Below are positions 41,877 to 50,977 of a stretch of 64,000 bases of DNA, piece by piece. Within the stretch, counting starts at the first letter, position 1. Each line of letters opens with the position of its first letter. The notes beneath the pieces were generated by a model. That model was not told the DNA's origin, searched no databases, and worked only from the letters and a program-made list of their open reading frames with translations. The DNA comes from Brevibacterium permense (GTDB lineage Bacteria > Actinomycetota > Actinomycetes > Actinomycetales > Brevibacteriaceae): positions 186,001 to 250,000 of the forward strand of contig NZ_JABSSX010000005.1 of the NCBI RefSeq assembly GCF_013280495.1. The letters are read 5' to 3'. The translations under genes and the position numbers were made by a program.

Positions 41877-44705
41877 ATGAGATTTCCTGCACGGCCGGCC
41901 ACGCTTCCCCCGCAGCTGCCCGAGTGGGACCCCGCCTGGTCCCGAATCGTCGAGGCGAGAACCTCCGACGGGACGCATGCGTTCCATGTGCTCGACACGC
42001 TGCCCGCCCTGACCGCAGCCGGTGTGGAGCCGGCGGGCACGATCGTCGCCCTCCACGGCAACCCGACCTGGTCGTATCTGTGGCGCAGGCTGGCACAGGC
42101 CACCATCGATGCCGCGCAGTCCGGCGGCCGCGCCTGGCGGCTCATCGCCCCCGACCAGCTCGAGATGGGCTTCTCCGAACGGCTCGCCCACTCCTCGATG
42201 CCGGCCCCGAAATCCGCAGAGGTCCGTCGCATCGCCGATCGCATCAGCGATTTCGATGGGGTCGTCTCCAACCTGTTCGCCGAGGTGGCCGCCACCGGAT
42301 CCGCCACCCACCCGATCGTGACGATCGGTCACGACTGGGGCGGAGTCCTCTCACTCGGCTGGGCCGCCAGGAACACCGAACTGGTGTCCGCGGCGATCAG
42401 CCTCAACACGGCCGTCCACCAGCCCGAGGACGCCCCGGTTCCTGCGCCGCTGCGCGCGACCCTGGCCGGGCCCATGCTGCCTGCGGCCACCGTGCTCACC
42501 GACGGCTTCCTGCGCGTCACCCTCGCCTTGGGCGACCTCGACGCCGAAACCAAGGACGCCTTCCACGCCCCGTACCGGAGGGCAGAGGACCGGTGGGCGA
42601 TCGGCAACTTCGTCGCCGACATCCCCGTCGATGACACTCATGCCTCCGATCCCGAACTCCAGCGCATCGGCCAGGACATCGCTGCCTTCGACAAACCGGC
42701 GCTGCTCGTCTGGGGCCCGAAGGATCCGGCGTTCCTCGAACGCTATCTGCGCGACCTGCGCCAGCGCCTGCCCCAGGCCGATGTGCACCGGTTCGAAACG
42801 GCCTCCCACCTCGTCAGCGAAGATCACGATGTTCCCGGTCTCGTCCTCGACTGGCTGAGCGCCCAGTTCGATGCGCCCACCACCGCGAACACCCCCACCG
42901 AGGCGGCCCCCGCGAAAGGATCGTCCGAGCGGAAGGGCGCGGCCGCCTCGGCGACGGAAGCAGCGTCTGCGCGGTCGGGAACGCCCTCCTCGGCGAGGGG
43001 ATCGACTTCCGATGTCGCGGATGACTCCGCCACCGGCAACGGATCTGCGGAGGTCCGCGCGGTGACGGCGATCCTCGATGCCCGCCGTGACGACGAGGCG
43101 CTCGCCTCGGTCGACTTCGCGCAGAATCCGGCGCAGCAGATCACCTGGCACCACCTGTGGCACGTGACGACGTCGATCGCGAACGGACTGCTCGACCTCG
43201 GCGTGAAGCCCGGGGACCGGGTGTCCATGCTTGTGCCTCCGGGAAACAATCTCACCGCTGCCCTCTATGCGTGCCTGAAGATCGGCGCGGTCGCCGTCGT
43301 CGCCGATGCCGGACTCGGCCCGAAGGGAATGACTCGGGCGATCACCTCGGCCGATCCGCAGTGGATCATCGGCGAGCTGCCCGGACTCGCTCTGGCCCGC
43401 GCCTTCGGCTGGCCCGGCCGGCGGATCTCCGTGCGTCGGCTCGGACCCGTGCGCTCGCGCGTGTTCAAGGCAGAGACGAGCCTGACGGAACTCTCCCGCA
43501 CCCCGCACCGGGCCGAGCTGCCGACCCCGTCACCGGATGCCGACGCGGCGATCCTCTTCACCTCCGGGTCGACAGGACCCGCGAAGGGCGTGCGCTATAC
43601 GCATGCGGACATCTCCGCGCTGGCGGCCGTACTGACCAGGACCTTCAACGTCACCGAAGGCACTGGGCTGGTTGCCGGGTTCCCACCGTTCGCCCTGTTG
43701 GGACCGGCCATCGGAGCCACCTCGGTGACACCGGACATGTCGGTGACGAAACCGAAGACGCTCACGGCCACTGCGATCGCCGATGCGATCATCGCCGGAC
43801 GGGCCACCATGGTCTTCGCCTCCCCGGCCGCATACACGAATGTCGCCGCGACCGCCGGCGAGCTCGATGACCGGCAGCGGGAAGCGTGTGCCGGGGTCGA
43901 ACTCGTGCTCTCGGCGGGTGCGCCCGTGCCCCTGGAGCTCATGGATGCCATTGCCGAGGTGTTCCCGAACGCGTCCATCCACTCCCCCTACGGCATGACC
44001 GAGGGTCTCCTGCTCACCGACATCGACCGTGACGGCGTGGCCGCCGCCGATGCCACCGGTGGTCTCGGGGTCTGCGTGGGGCAGCCGATCGACGGCGTCG
44101 AACTCGCTCTGGCCCCCATCGATGAGTCGGGACGTTCGGCCGATGAGCTGCTGCAGGGCGCGACCGCGCAGGGCCGCCTCGGCGAATTCGTCGTCAGTGC
44201 CGCCCATATCAAGTCCGGCTACGACAATCTGTGGCACACGACTGCGGATTCGGCCCGTGATGATCTGCGTGGTCTGACCTGGCACCGCACGAACGACATC
44301 GGCCACATCGATGAGAACGGTCGGGTGTGGCTCGAGGGACGTCTGCAGCATGTCGTCACGACGCCGTGCGGACCGGTCGGGCCCGGAGGCCTTGAAGCGC
44401 TCATCGACGCCGATGTGCAGGTCAGCCGCAGCTCCGTCGTCGGCATCGGTCCGGTCGGCACCCAGGCGCTTGTGGCCGTGCTCGATGCCGAGGGCACCTC
44501 GCTGTCTCCCGGTCTCGCGCCCTTGGACCTGACGGCGCGCCTGCGGGAGAAGGTCGCCGAGGCGGTCGGCCATGATCTGACCGCTGTGCTCGTGGCGCCC
44601 GAGTTCCCCACCGACATCCGCCACAATTCGAAGATCGACCGCTCCCGCCTCGCCGCCTGGGCCGGCAGCGTCCTGGCCGGTGGGCCGGTGCGGGGAAGCG
44701 TCTAG
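41877..44705 (+). CDS. oleBC: OleB-OleC fusion: beta-lactone decarboxylase joined to beta-lactone synthetase
   Basis: A 942-residue fusion. Residues about 1-335 are OleB, a haloalkane-dehalogenase-like hydrolase with HGNPTWS at 60-66, nucleophile Asp153 in GHDWGG, likely acid Asp283 and His311; it decarboxylates the beta-lactone to an alkene. Residues about 340-395 form a disordered Ala/Ser/Thr linker. Residues about 396-942 are OleC, an ANL ligase with LFTSGSTGPAKG near 560 and YGMTEG near 704, which closes the beta-lactone with ATP. Fused OleBC is a known actinobacterial arrangement; many Gram-negative bacteria have separate genes. ATG 41877 is chosen; GTG 41862 would overlap the oleA stop. 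Confidence 0.9.
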   Translation: MRFPARPATLPPQLPEWDPAWSRIVEARTSDGTHAFHVLDTLPALTAAGVEPAGTIVALHGNPTWSYLWRRLAQATIDAAQSGGRAWRLIAPDQLEMGFSERLAHSSMPAPKSAEVRRIADRISDFDGVVSNLFAEVAATGSATHPIVTIGHDWGGVLSLGWAARNTELVSAAISLNTAVHQPEDAPVPAPLRATLAGPMLPAATVLTDGFLRVTLALGDLDAETKDAFHAPYRRAEDRWAIGNFVADIPVDDTHASDPELQRIGQDIAAFDKPALLVWGPKDPAFLERYLRDLRQRLPQADVHRFETASHLVSEDHDVPGLVLDWLSAQFDAPTTANTPTEAAPAKGSSERKGAAASATEAASARSGTPSSARGSTSDVADDSATGNGSAEVRAVTAILDARRDDEALASVDFAQNPAQQITWHHLWHVTTSIANGLLDLGVKPGDRVSMLVPPGNNLTAALYACLKIGAVAVVADAGLGPKGMTRAITSADPQWIIGELPGLALARAFGWPGRRISVRRLGPVRSRVFKAETSLTELSRTPHRAELPTPSPDADAAILFTSGSTGPAKGVRYTHADISALAAVLTRTFNVTEGTGLVAGFPPFALLGPAIGATSVTPDMSVTKPKTLTATAIADAIIAGRATMVFASPAAYTNVAATAGELDDRQREACAGVELVLSAGAPVPLELMDAIAEVFPNASIHSPYGMTEGLLLTDIDRDGVAAADATGGLGVCVGQPIDGVELALAPIDESGRSADELLQGATAQGRLGEFVVSAAHIKSGYDNLWHTTADSARDDLRGLTWHRTNDIGHIDENGRVWLEGRLQHVVTTPCGPVGPGGLEALIDADVQVSRSSVVGIGPVGTQALVAVLDAEGTSLSPGLAPLDLTARLREKVAEAVGHDLTAVLVAPEFPTDIRHNSKIDRSRLAAWAGSVLAGGPVRGSV

Positions 44706-44767
44706 AGGCATCGCCGATATCTGCGCCACCCCCGAATCTGCGTCGTCCCCATTCACGAGGAGCTGAA

Positions 44768-45733
44768 GTGAGAATCACCGTCACCGGAGCCTCCGGGCTG
44801 CTCGGTTCGTCCGTCGCCCGTGCGCTCGTCACCGCCGGTCACGAGGTCACGACCCTGCAGCGCCGTCCCTCAGGGGTCGACGGTGCCGTCGATGTCATCG
44901 GTTCGGTGACCGATGCGGCTGCCGTCGATCAGGCCGTCACCGGCGCCGAGGCGGTCGTGCACTTGGCCGCGAAGGTGTCCATGATGGGCGATCCCAAGGA
45001 ATTCGAGGCCGTGAACATCGGCGGCACCCGCACCCTCGTCGACGCTGCTCGGGCCGCCGGCGTACAGCGGCTGGTCCATATCTCCTCGCCGTCGGTGGCG
45101 CATACCGGTGAGTCGATCATCGGCGACGGTGCCGAACCGGCGTCTCCCGAGTTCGCGCGCGGCGAGTATGCGCGGACGAAGGGGGCCGGTGAGCGGATTG
45201 CTCTGGGCGCGGACTCGTCCGACTTCCGGGTGCTCGTCCTGCGTCCGCACCTCATGTGGGGTCCCGGTGATGCCCAGCTCACTGAACGGGTCATCGACCG
45301 TGCGCGATCGGGACGGATGCCGATGCTCGGTTCGGGAGCGGCGCTGGTCGACACTCTGTTCGTCGACAATGCAGTGGAGGCGATCGTCACGGCGGTGACC
45401 GCAGTCGATTCCACCCATGGTGAGGCATTGGTGGTGACGAACGGCCAGCCTCGGCCGATCGGTGAGCTGATGTCACGCATCGCGATCGCCGGCGGTGCGG
45501 CGGAGCCGAAGCTTCGCATTCCGGTGGCGCCGGCGCTGGCAGCAGGGTCTGTGGTCGAAAAGGTGTGGGAGCTCGGAGAGCATGACGACGAACCGCCGTT
45601 GACGAGGTTCCTCGCTGAACAGCTGTCGACCGCGCATTGGTTCGATCAGCGGCGGACGCAGGAAGTCCTCGGGTGGACTCCCCGCGTCAGCATCGAAGAG
45701 GGCCTGCAGATCCTCGCCGCGCACTACGCCTGA
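44768..45733 (+). CDS. oleD: OleD: NADPH-dependent 2-alkyl-3-ketoalkanoic acid reductase
   Basis: A 321-residue extended SDR with TGASGLLGS at 6-14, HLAAKVS near 65, HISSPS near 109 and the catalytic pair Y134-x3-K138 (YARTK). It would reduce the OleA product to the beta-hydroxy acid used by the OleC part. The start GTG 44768 has GAGGAGC upstream, 62 bases after oleBC. The family match alone fits 3-beta-HSD-type epimerases; the operon makes OleD the best reading. Confidence 0.87.
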   Translation: MRITVTGASGLLGSSVARALVTAGHEVTTLQRRPSGVDGAVDVIGSVTDAAAVDQAVTGAEAVVHLAAKVSMMGDPKEFEAVNIGGTRTLVDAARAAGVQRLVHISSPSVAHTGESIIGDGAEPASPEFARGEYARTKGAGERIALGADSSDFRVLVLRPHLMWGPGDAQLTERVIDRARSGRMPMLGSGAALVDTLFVDNAVEAIVTAVTAVDSTHGEALVVTNGQPRPIGELMSRIAIAGGAAEPKLRIPVAPALAAGSVVEKVWELGEHDDEPPLTRFLAEQLSTAHWFDQRRTQEVLGWTPRVSIEEGLQILAAHYA

Positions 45734-45745
45734 GGGTGTGCCGGC

Positions 45746-47095
45746 TCAGAGCCGGTACTGGTTGTTCTCCTCGGCCGACGGTTCCTCCCGTTCAGGAGAC
45801 TGGTCGTCCGCGGTTTCGTCTTCGGCAAGCTCTTCCTCGGCCGAGTCCGCCGACTCCTTGGCCTCGTCCGGCATCTTGCCGGAGAGCGCGTCGGCTGACA
45901 TCCCCGGTTCACCGATCGGCGGTTCCTCGAGCGAGGAGCCGCTGGCGGATTCGTCGAATTCCCCCGGGGCGAGCGTCGCCGGGTCTTCGGCCGGTCCTTC
46001 GAGTTCGGGGTCGGACGCCGAGGCGGACCCGCTGTCACTGACATCGTCCTTATTCAGCGACGGAGCCGCGGACATGTCGTCGTTCTTCGTATCGGGTGCA
46101 CCGGCCTGTGGGGCGCTGGTGGGCTGAGCCGGGAACGACGGCGGAATCGGCGGAGGCGGCGGCAGTTCGGGCGAATCCTCTGGGTGCGCGGCAGGCTTTT
46201 CAGCGGGCAGATCCGGTTCATCCTTGACAGCGGCTGTGCCGGCGGTTTCGGTGTCACCGACGCGGGTGCTTCCCGCTTCGGTGTCTGCGCCGCTGGCGTC
46301 GGCGGCTTCGGAGCCACCGGACGGTGCGGAGGCGGATGGCTGCGCGGAGGCGACGGGCGCTGCCGACTGCGCGGGCTTCACCACCACTGCGGGCTTCGCA
46401 GAATCGGTGGGTCGCTCCCCGTCCGTCGAGGCCTCGTCGCCTTCGGTTCCGTCCGACTCCAGGGACGAGTCCTTCTCACTGTTCTGTTCAGCTGCGTGCT
46501 CGGCCGCGTCGGTCTCAGACGCCTCGTCCGACCCAGCGGTCGTCGCCTCGTTCGGCGCAGCGGTCGCCGCACCGTCGGCTGCGGCGCTGGTCTCAGCAGA
46601 TTCCTCGCCCTCGGTCGTCTCCGCGGCCTCAGCCACGTCCGAGCCTTCAGCCGTCGCACTGCCGGCGGACTCGCTTGAAGTCGGAACCGCTTCGGTGGGT
46701 GTCGACTGAGCCGATGCGCCCTCAGTGGAAGCCTCCTCGGCGGACCCAACCGACGGGGCCGCCTCGGACGATCGGGCGGTCGAGCCCGGCAGGGCGCCGT
46801 CGATGCCTTCGAGGCTCACTCCCGCCTCGGCGGCGAGTCGGGCACGTCGTTCGGCACGGGCCTTCGCCCGCTCGTCTTCGCTCTTCTGCGCCTTCGCCTT
46901 GGCCTTCGCCGATTCGCCCTTCGGCTGGGTCGGGCGCACGGCCTCCCAGATGAGCAGGACGACGAGCATGGTCAGCCCGACGATGAGGCCCATGAGGATC
47001 GAACCCCACGGTCGTGCCATCGCGAAGAAGTCGAAGATGGCGTTCAAACCGAACATGACGGCGAGGCCGAGGATCAGTGCAACCAGGAATCTCAT
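45746..47095 (-). CDS. Membrane-anchored protein with a long disordered acidic tail
   Basis: A 449-residue protein. Two hydrophobic helices (VALILGLAVMFGLNAIFDFF, about 5-24, and ILMGLIVGLTMLVVLLIW, about 33-50) are followed by a Lys/Ala/Arg-rich helix (ESAKAKAKAQKSEDERAKAR) and about 330 residues of low-complexity Ala/Ser/Glu/Thr with a proline run (LPPPPPIPP, near 310). No enzyme domain is visible. It converges with oleD with only 12 bases between the stops. ATG 47095 opens the hydrophobic region; longer extensions are hydrophilic and unlikely. Confidence 0.68.
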   Translation of the reverse strand: MRFLVALILGLAVMFGLNAIFDFFAMARPWGSILMGLIVGLTMLVVLLIWEAVRPTQPKGESAKAKAKAQKSEDERAKARAERRARLAAEAGVSLEGIDGALPGSTARSSEAAPSVGSAEEASTEGASAQSTPTEAVPTSSESAGSATAEGSDVAEAAETTEGEESAETSAAADGAATAAPNEATTAGSDEASETDAAEHAAEQNSEKDSSLESDGTEGDEASTDGERPTDSAKPAVVVKPAQSAAPVASAQPSASAPSGGSEAADASGADTEAGSTRVGDTETAGTAAVKDEPDLPAEKPAAHPEDSPELPPPPPIPPSFPAQPTSAPQAGAPDTKNDDMSAAPSLNKDDVSDSGSASASDPELEGPAEDPATLAPGEFDESASGSSLEEPPIGEPGMSADALSGKMPDEAKESADSAEEELAEDETADDQSPEREEPSAEENNQYRL

Positions 47096-47217
47096 ATCCC
47101 CATTGTGCCCTCTCCTGGTCCGAGTGCAGGGAAATGGGTCCACTTTCGTGCCGGTGGCTATCCCCGAGGATGTGCCCCACCTCGGCACGCAACTGTGCCA
47201 TGAGTCACAATAGGAGC

Positions 47218-49149
47218 ATGAACACCACCATCGAGAACTCCGCTGAAAGCTACGACGACATCGTGGCCCGCATCGCCGAGGACGCGCACGGTTTCTGGCT
47301 CGAGCAGGCCAAGAACCACATCGACTGGGTCACCGAGCCGACGAAGGCCGTCGACGATTCGAATGCGCCGATCTATCGCTGGTTCCCCGACGGCGAGCTC
47401 AACGTCTGCTATAACGCGCTCGACCGACATGTCGCGAACGGCCGCGGCGACCAGGCAGCCATCATCTACGATTCGCCGGTCACAGGCACCGTCCGTTCGA
47501 TCACCTACGCCGCGCTTCTCGACGAGGTCTCCCGCTTCGCTCGGGCTCTGGCGGACAGAGGGGTGACCAAGGGCGATCGCGTCGTCATCTACATGCCGAT
47601 GATCCCCGAGGCAGCCGTGGCCATGCTCGCGTGCGCCCGCCTCGGCGCGATCCACTCGGTCGTCTTCGGCGGCTTCGCCCCGAACGAGCTCGCCGTGCGC
47701 ATCGACGACACCGCCCCGAAAGCCGTCATCTCCACTTCCTGCGGAGTCGAGAAGAGCCGAGTCCTCGAATACAAGCCGATGCTCGATGAGGCCATCGAGA
47801 TCGCTGAGAACAAACCTGACTTCACCGTCATCGTCCAACGCGACGAGCATCGCTGCGAACTCGGCGAGAACGACCTCGACTACGCCGAACTGCTCGCCCA
47901 GACGCCCGAGGGCATCGACCCGGTGACCGTGAAAGCCACCGACGAGCTCTACGTCCTCTACACCTCGGGCACTACCGGCAAACCGAAGGGAATCGTCCGC
48001 GACTCGGGCGGATATGCGGTGGCCGGAGCCTTCTCGATGCCGACCGTCTTCGGCCTCCACCCGGGCGACACGATGTTCACAGCCTCCGACGTCGGGTGGG
48101 TCGTCGGGCACACATACATCATCTACGCACCCCTGCTGGCCGGCGTCACCTCGGTGCTCTACGAGGGCAAACCCGTGGGCACACCCGATGCCGGAGCCTT
48201 CTTCCGCGCCATCGAGCAGCACAAGGTCAACGTCCACTTCACCGCCCCGACCGCCATGCGCGTGGTGCGCAAGGAGGACCCGAACGGCGAGCTGATGAAG
48301 AAGTACGATCTGTCGAGTCTGCGTGCGGAATTCCTCGCCGGCGAGCGCCTCGATCCTGACACGTATGAGTGGACGACGAAGATCCTCGCCGAGGCGACCG
48401 GACGCGACGTCCCCGTCGTCGACAACTGGTGGCAGACGGAGACCGGCTGGCCGATCACGGCGAATCCGCTGGGACTGACCCGGTTCCCGCTCAAGGCGGG
48501 GTCCTCGACGAAGCCGAATCCCGGCTTCCACGTCGAGGTCGTCGACCCCGGCGGTCAGCCCGTTCGCGCTGGGGAGGAAGGACTCATCGTCATCCGGCTG
48601 CCGCTGCCTCCGGGCACCATGGCCACGGTGTGGGGTGACGACGAGCGGTTCATCTCCTCTTACCTCGCTGCCTTCGACGGCTATTACCTCACCGGCGATT
48701 CCGGCTATCTCGATGAGGATGGGTACGTCTTCGTCATGGGTCGCACCGACGATGTCATCAACGTCGCCGGGCACCGCCTGTCCACCGGCATCATCGAGGC
48801 GGTCGTCGCCTCCCACCCGGCCGTGGCCGAGGCCGCTGTCATCGGCGCCCACGATGACATGAAGGGACAGATCCCACGTGCGCTGGTCGTACTCGGGGAT
48901 TCCGCCGCGGCGGCCGACCCGGACACCGTCATCAACGAACTCGTGGCGCTCGTCCGCAAAGAGATCGGGCCGGTCGCCGCATTCAAACGGGTCGACATCG
49001 TCGCGGGTCTGCCGAAGACCCGGTCGGGCAAGATCCTGCGCAAGACGATGCGCCAGATCGCCGATGGCGTCGACGATCCGGCAGTGCCGTCGACGATCGA
49101 GGATCGCAGCGTGCTCGATGACATCGGGGCGGTGCTCTCCCGCGGCTGA
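47218..49149 (+). CDS. prpE: Propionyl-CoA/acetyl-CoA synthetase (PrpE-like)
   Basis: A 643-residue ANL ligase with the acetyl-CoA-synthetase N-terminal domain (DIVARIAEDAHGFWLEQAK), YTSGTTGKPKGIVRDSGG near 245, the VDNWWQTETGWP motif near 405, LTGDSGYLDEDGYVFVMGR near 490 and the acetylatable lysine region TRSGKILRKTM near 605. The IVRDSGGYAVA stretch is more like PrpE than Acs, so propionate is the favoured substrate. AGGAG lies only one base before ATG 47218. A -10-like CACAAT ends six bases before it, so a leaderless transcript is possible; ATG 47200 is an alternative start. Confidence 0.85.
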   Translation: MNTTIENSAESYDDIVARIAEDAHGFWLEQAKNHIDWVTEPTKAVDDSNAPIYRWFPDGELNVCYNALDRHVANGRGDQAAIIYDSPVTGTVRSITYAALLDEVSRFARALADRGVTKGDRVVIYMPMIPEAAVAMLACARLGAIHSVVFGGFAPNELAVRIDDTAPKAVISTSCGVEKSRVLEYKPMLDEAIEIAENKPDFTVIVQRDEHRCELGENDLDYAELLAQTPEGIDPVTVKATDELYVLYTSGTTGKPKGIVRDSGGYAVAGAFSMPTVFGLHPGDTMFTASDVGWVVGHTYIIYAPLLAGVTSVLYEGKPVGTPDAGAFFRAIEQHKVNVHFTAPTAMRVVRKEDPNGELMKKYDLSSLRAEFLAGERLDPDTYEWTTKILAEATGRDVPVVDNWWQTETGWPITANPLGLTRFPLKAGSSTKPNPGFHVEVVDPGGQPVRAGEEGLIVIRLPLPPGTMATVWGDDERFISSYLAAFDGYYLTGDSGYLDEDGYVFVMGRTDDVINVAGHRLSTGIIEAVVASHPAVAEAAVIGAHDDMKGQIPRALVVLGDSAAAADPDTVINELVALVRKEIGPVAAFKRVDIVAGLPKTRSGKILRKTMRQIADGVDDPAVPSTIEDRSVLDDIGAVLSRG

Positions 49150-49287
49150 GCGGTCAGCGGCCCGTACCGTCGCATGACCGCTGCTCCGGCAAAAGTGCCG
49201 TGGACACACCTGGGCACCGTGCCGGGAGTCTCGGCGCACAGACGCAGACGCGGCCGCCGGCGGAGAGCACTCCACCGGCGGAGCCGC

Positions 49288-50235
49288 TTACGAGTTGCGT
49301 CCCTTTTCGAAGCCCGCGGCGAATCCGCGTTCGAAGGCCTCTTGGACCTCCTGCTCGCGGCTGCGGCGCTCATCGGCCCAGCCGAAGGGGTCGAATCCTC
49401 GTCGGCCCGGGCCGAAGCCGGGACCGAAGCTCGGGCCGAACCCCCGCCGTCCGCGGCCTCCCCCGCGGCGCCGGTCGCGGTCGCCGTTCCCACCGCGGGG
49501 TCCATGAGCCTTGCGACGGTCAGGGCCGCCTCGGTGATCGTCATGGTCGTGGGGGTGTTCGCGGTCGTGCGGTCCGTCATGGCGGTCCGAGTCGTCTCCG
49601 CAGCGGTCGGAACCGAAGTTGTCGACGATCTTCGACAGCGAGGCCTTGAGGTTCTCGAACTCTTCGGAGGTGAGCACCTCTTCGACGCGGTCGCCGACTC
49701 CGTCGCGCATATCCCGGAAGCGCTGGCGCAGCTCTTCGGGATCGATGTTCTTCGATGGTCCCCATCCACCTCGGCCACGCGGCGGACCGTAGGTCACAGG
49801 CTCTTCCGGGTAGGCGGCACCGTCGGCGACGACCTCATCGGAATCCCAGCGGCGACGCCCTCGCCGCATACGTCCGAATTCGCGGGGGTCGAATCCGGAG
49901 TCGGCGGCGGCCGCACGGAATTCGCGACGCAGCACGTGGCTGAACTCGCGCAGCAGCTGCGGCAGATCGGCCTCGGTGTCATCGCCCTTGCCGTCGCCGG
50001 ATTCGGCGTCGTTCACGGGCTCAGTGCGTGCGGCCGAATCATTCTCTGTCGCCTCGGCCTTGTCCGCTTCGCCGGATCGGTCGCGATCGGCCTCGGGGCG
50101 CGATGCATCGCCGGCAGCAGTGTTCTCGTCGGTATTCGGCGAGTCCTTCCGGTCATCGGCACCTGCTGCACCGGCTCCTCCGGTCGGGGTGGTGAAGTCG
50201 TCGTTGTCGTCATTGAAGTCATTGTGTGCAGTCAT
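49288..50235 (-). CDS. Low-complexity charged protein divergent from a MarR regulator
   Basis: A 315-residue hydrophilic protein I do not recognise. The N-terminal third is acidic (about 1-85). A middle segment, about 86-195, is more ordered (LPQLLREFSHVLRREFRAAA, NIDPEELRQRFRDMRDGVGD, EEVLTSEEFENLKASLSKIV). Then comes a His/Asp/Arg/Gly-rich stretch with GFGPSFGPGFGPGRRGF, and a final helix (EVQEAFERGFAAGFEKGRNS). GAGGAG precedes ATG 50235. The Gly/Phe/Pro repeats resemble those in the N-terminus of the divergent MarR protein, so the two may be functionally linked. Confidence 0.65.
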   Translation of the reverse strand: MTAHNDFNDDNDDFTTPTGGAGAAGADDRKDSPNTDENTAAGDASRPEADRDRSGEADKAEATENDSAARTEPVNDAESGDGKGDDTEADLPQLLREFSHVLRREFRAAAADSGFDPREFGRMRRGRRRWDSDEVVADGAAYPEEPVTYGPPRGRGGWGPSKNIDPEELRQRFRDMRDGVGDRVEEVLTSEEFENLKASLSKIVDNFGSDRCGDDSDRHDGPHDREHPHDHDDHRGGPDRRKAHGPRGGNGDRDRRRGGGRGRRGFGPSFGPGFGPGRRGFDPFGWADERRSREQEVQEAFERGFAAGFEKGRNS

Positions 50236-50274
50236 GTCATCTCCTCAGTTGTCATCTGACATGTATATGCAGAA

Positions 50275-50314
50275 TGACATGCAATTCGATTGCATGTCAA
50301 GTGGCATGTAAAAT
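50275..50314 (+). promoter_or_regulatory. MarR operator and leaderless promoter
   Basis: A perfect 11-base inverted repeat TGACATGCAAT / ATTGCATGTCA with a TCG spacer covers 50275-50299. Further half-sites (GACATGTA near 50258 and GGCATGTA near 50303) flank it. A -35-like TTCGAT (50285) sits inside the palindrome and -10 TAAAAT (50309-50314) ends six bases before the marR ATG at 50321, with no ribosome binding site. This indicates a leaderless mRNA repressed by its own product, with control of the divergent gene as well. Confidence 0.72.
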
Positions 50315-50320
50315 CGAATC

Positions 50321-50908
50321 ATGAGCACGAACGATGACATTCAGGCGATCGCCGAGGCGCTCACCCGCCTGCAGTGGCGGCGCGGGCCCGGCGGTCCGCG
50401 CGGATTCGGCCCCTTCGGCGGGTTCGGAGAGCACGGCGGCCCTGGCCAGCGCGGGGGCTCTGGTGAACGCGGTGGATTCGGAGACCGTGGTGGATTCGGC
50501 GGCGGCCGGAACTCAGACGACTTCCCCTTCGGCGGCAAGCGTCATCCCGGTGGACCGTTCGCCGCACACGGCCGTGGGCGTGCGCTCATCCGTCTGCTCG
50601 TCTCACTCGTCCAGGCGGGCACGGCGCTGGGAGTCAGCGCACTCGGCGATGCGATCGGCGTCGATCAGCCGCGAGCGTCCAGGCTCGTATCCCAAGGCGT
50701 CGAGCTCGGCCTACTGCGTCGCGAGGCAGACCCGGATGATGCCCGGCGAACCCTCATCGCGCTGACGGACAAGGGCCGCGCGATCACCAACAGATTCCGC
50801 GGCGCCCAGCGTGACAACGTCGATCAGGCATTGAGCACATTCACCGAGGACGAACGGGCACAGCTGGCATCGCTGCTCACGCGCCTCGCCGACGCCTGGC
50901 CGAAGTGA
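50321..50908 (+). CDS. MarR family transcriptional regulator with a glycine-rich N-terminal insert
   Basis: A 195-residue regulator. After a short helix (IQAIAEALTRLQWRR) comes a Gly/Phe/Arg-rich segment (about residues 22-75: GPFGGFGEHGGPGQRGG), then a winged helix: RALIRLLVSLVQAGTALGVS, DAIGVDQPRASRLVSQGVELG (recognition helix) and LLRREADPDDARRTLIALTD (wing, about 135-150). The disordered insert inside the N-terminal part is unusual for MarR. The palindrome overlapping its promoter suggests autorepression. The ligand is unknown. Confidence 0.8.
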   Translation: MSTNDDIQAIAEALTRLQWRRGPGGPRGFGPFGGFGEHGGPGQRGGSGERGGFGDRGGFGGGRNSDDFPFGGKRHPGGPFAAHGRGRALIRLLVSLVQAGTALGVSALGDAIGVDQPRASRLVSQGVELGLLRREADPDDARRTLIALTDKGRAITNRFRGAQRDNVDQALSTFTEDERAQLASLLTRLADAWPK

Positions 50909-50977
50909 GCGCCGCTATCCGTCTGTTCTGACCGGACTGCTGTCCCGGCGGAACGGGCTCTCGGATGCGGTAAGCAG

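Noticed and set aside
47158-49275. Minus-strand 705-codon reading frame
   Set aside because: It is antisense to the propionyl-CoA synthetase gene with its full set of motifs, and shows no recognisable domain.
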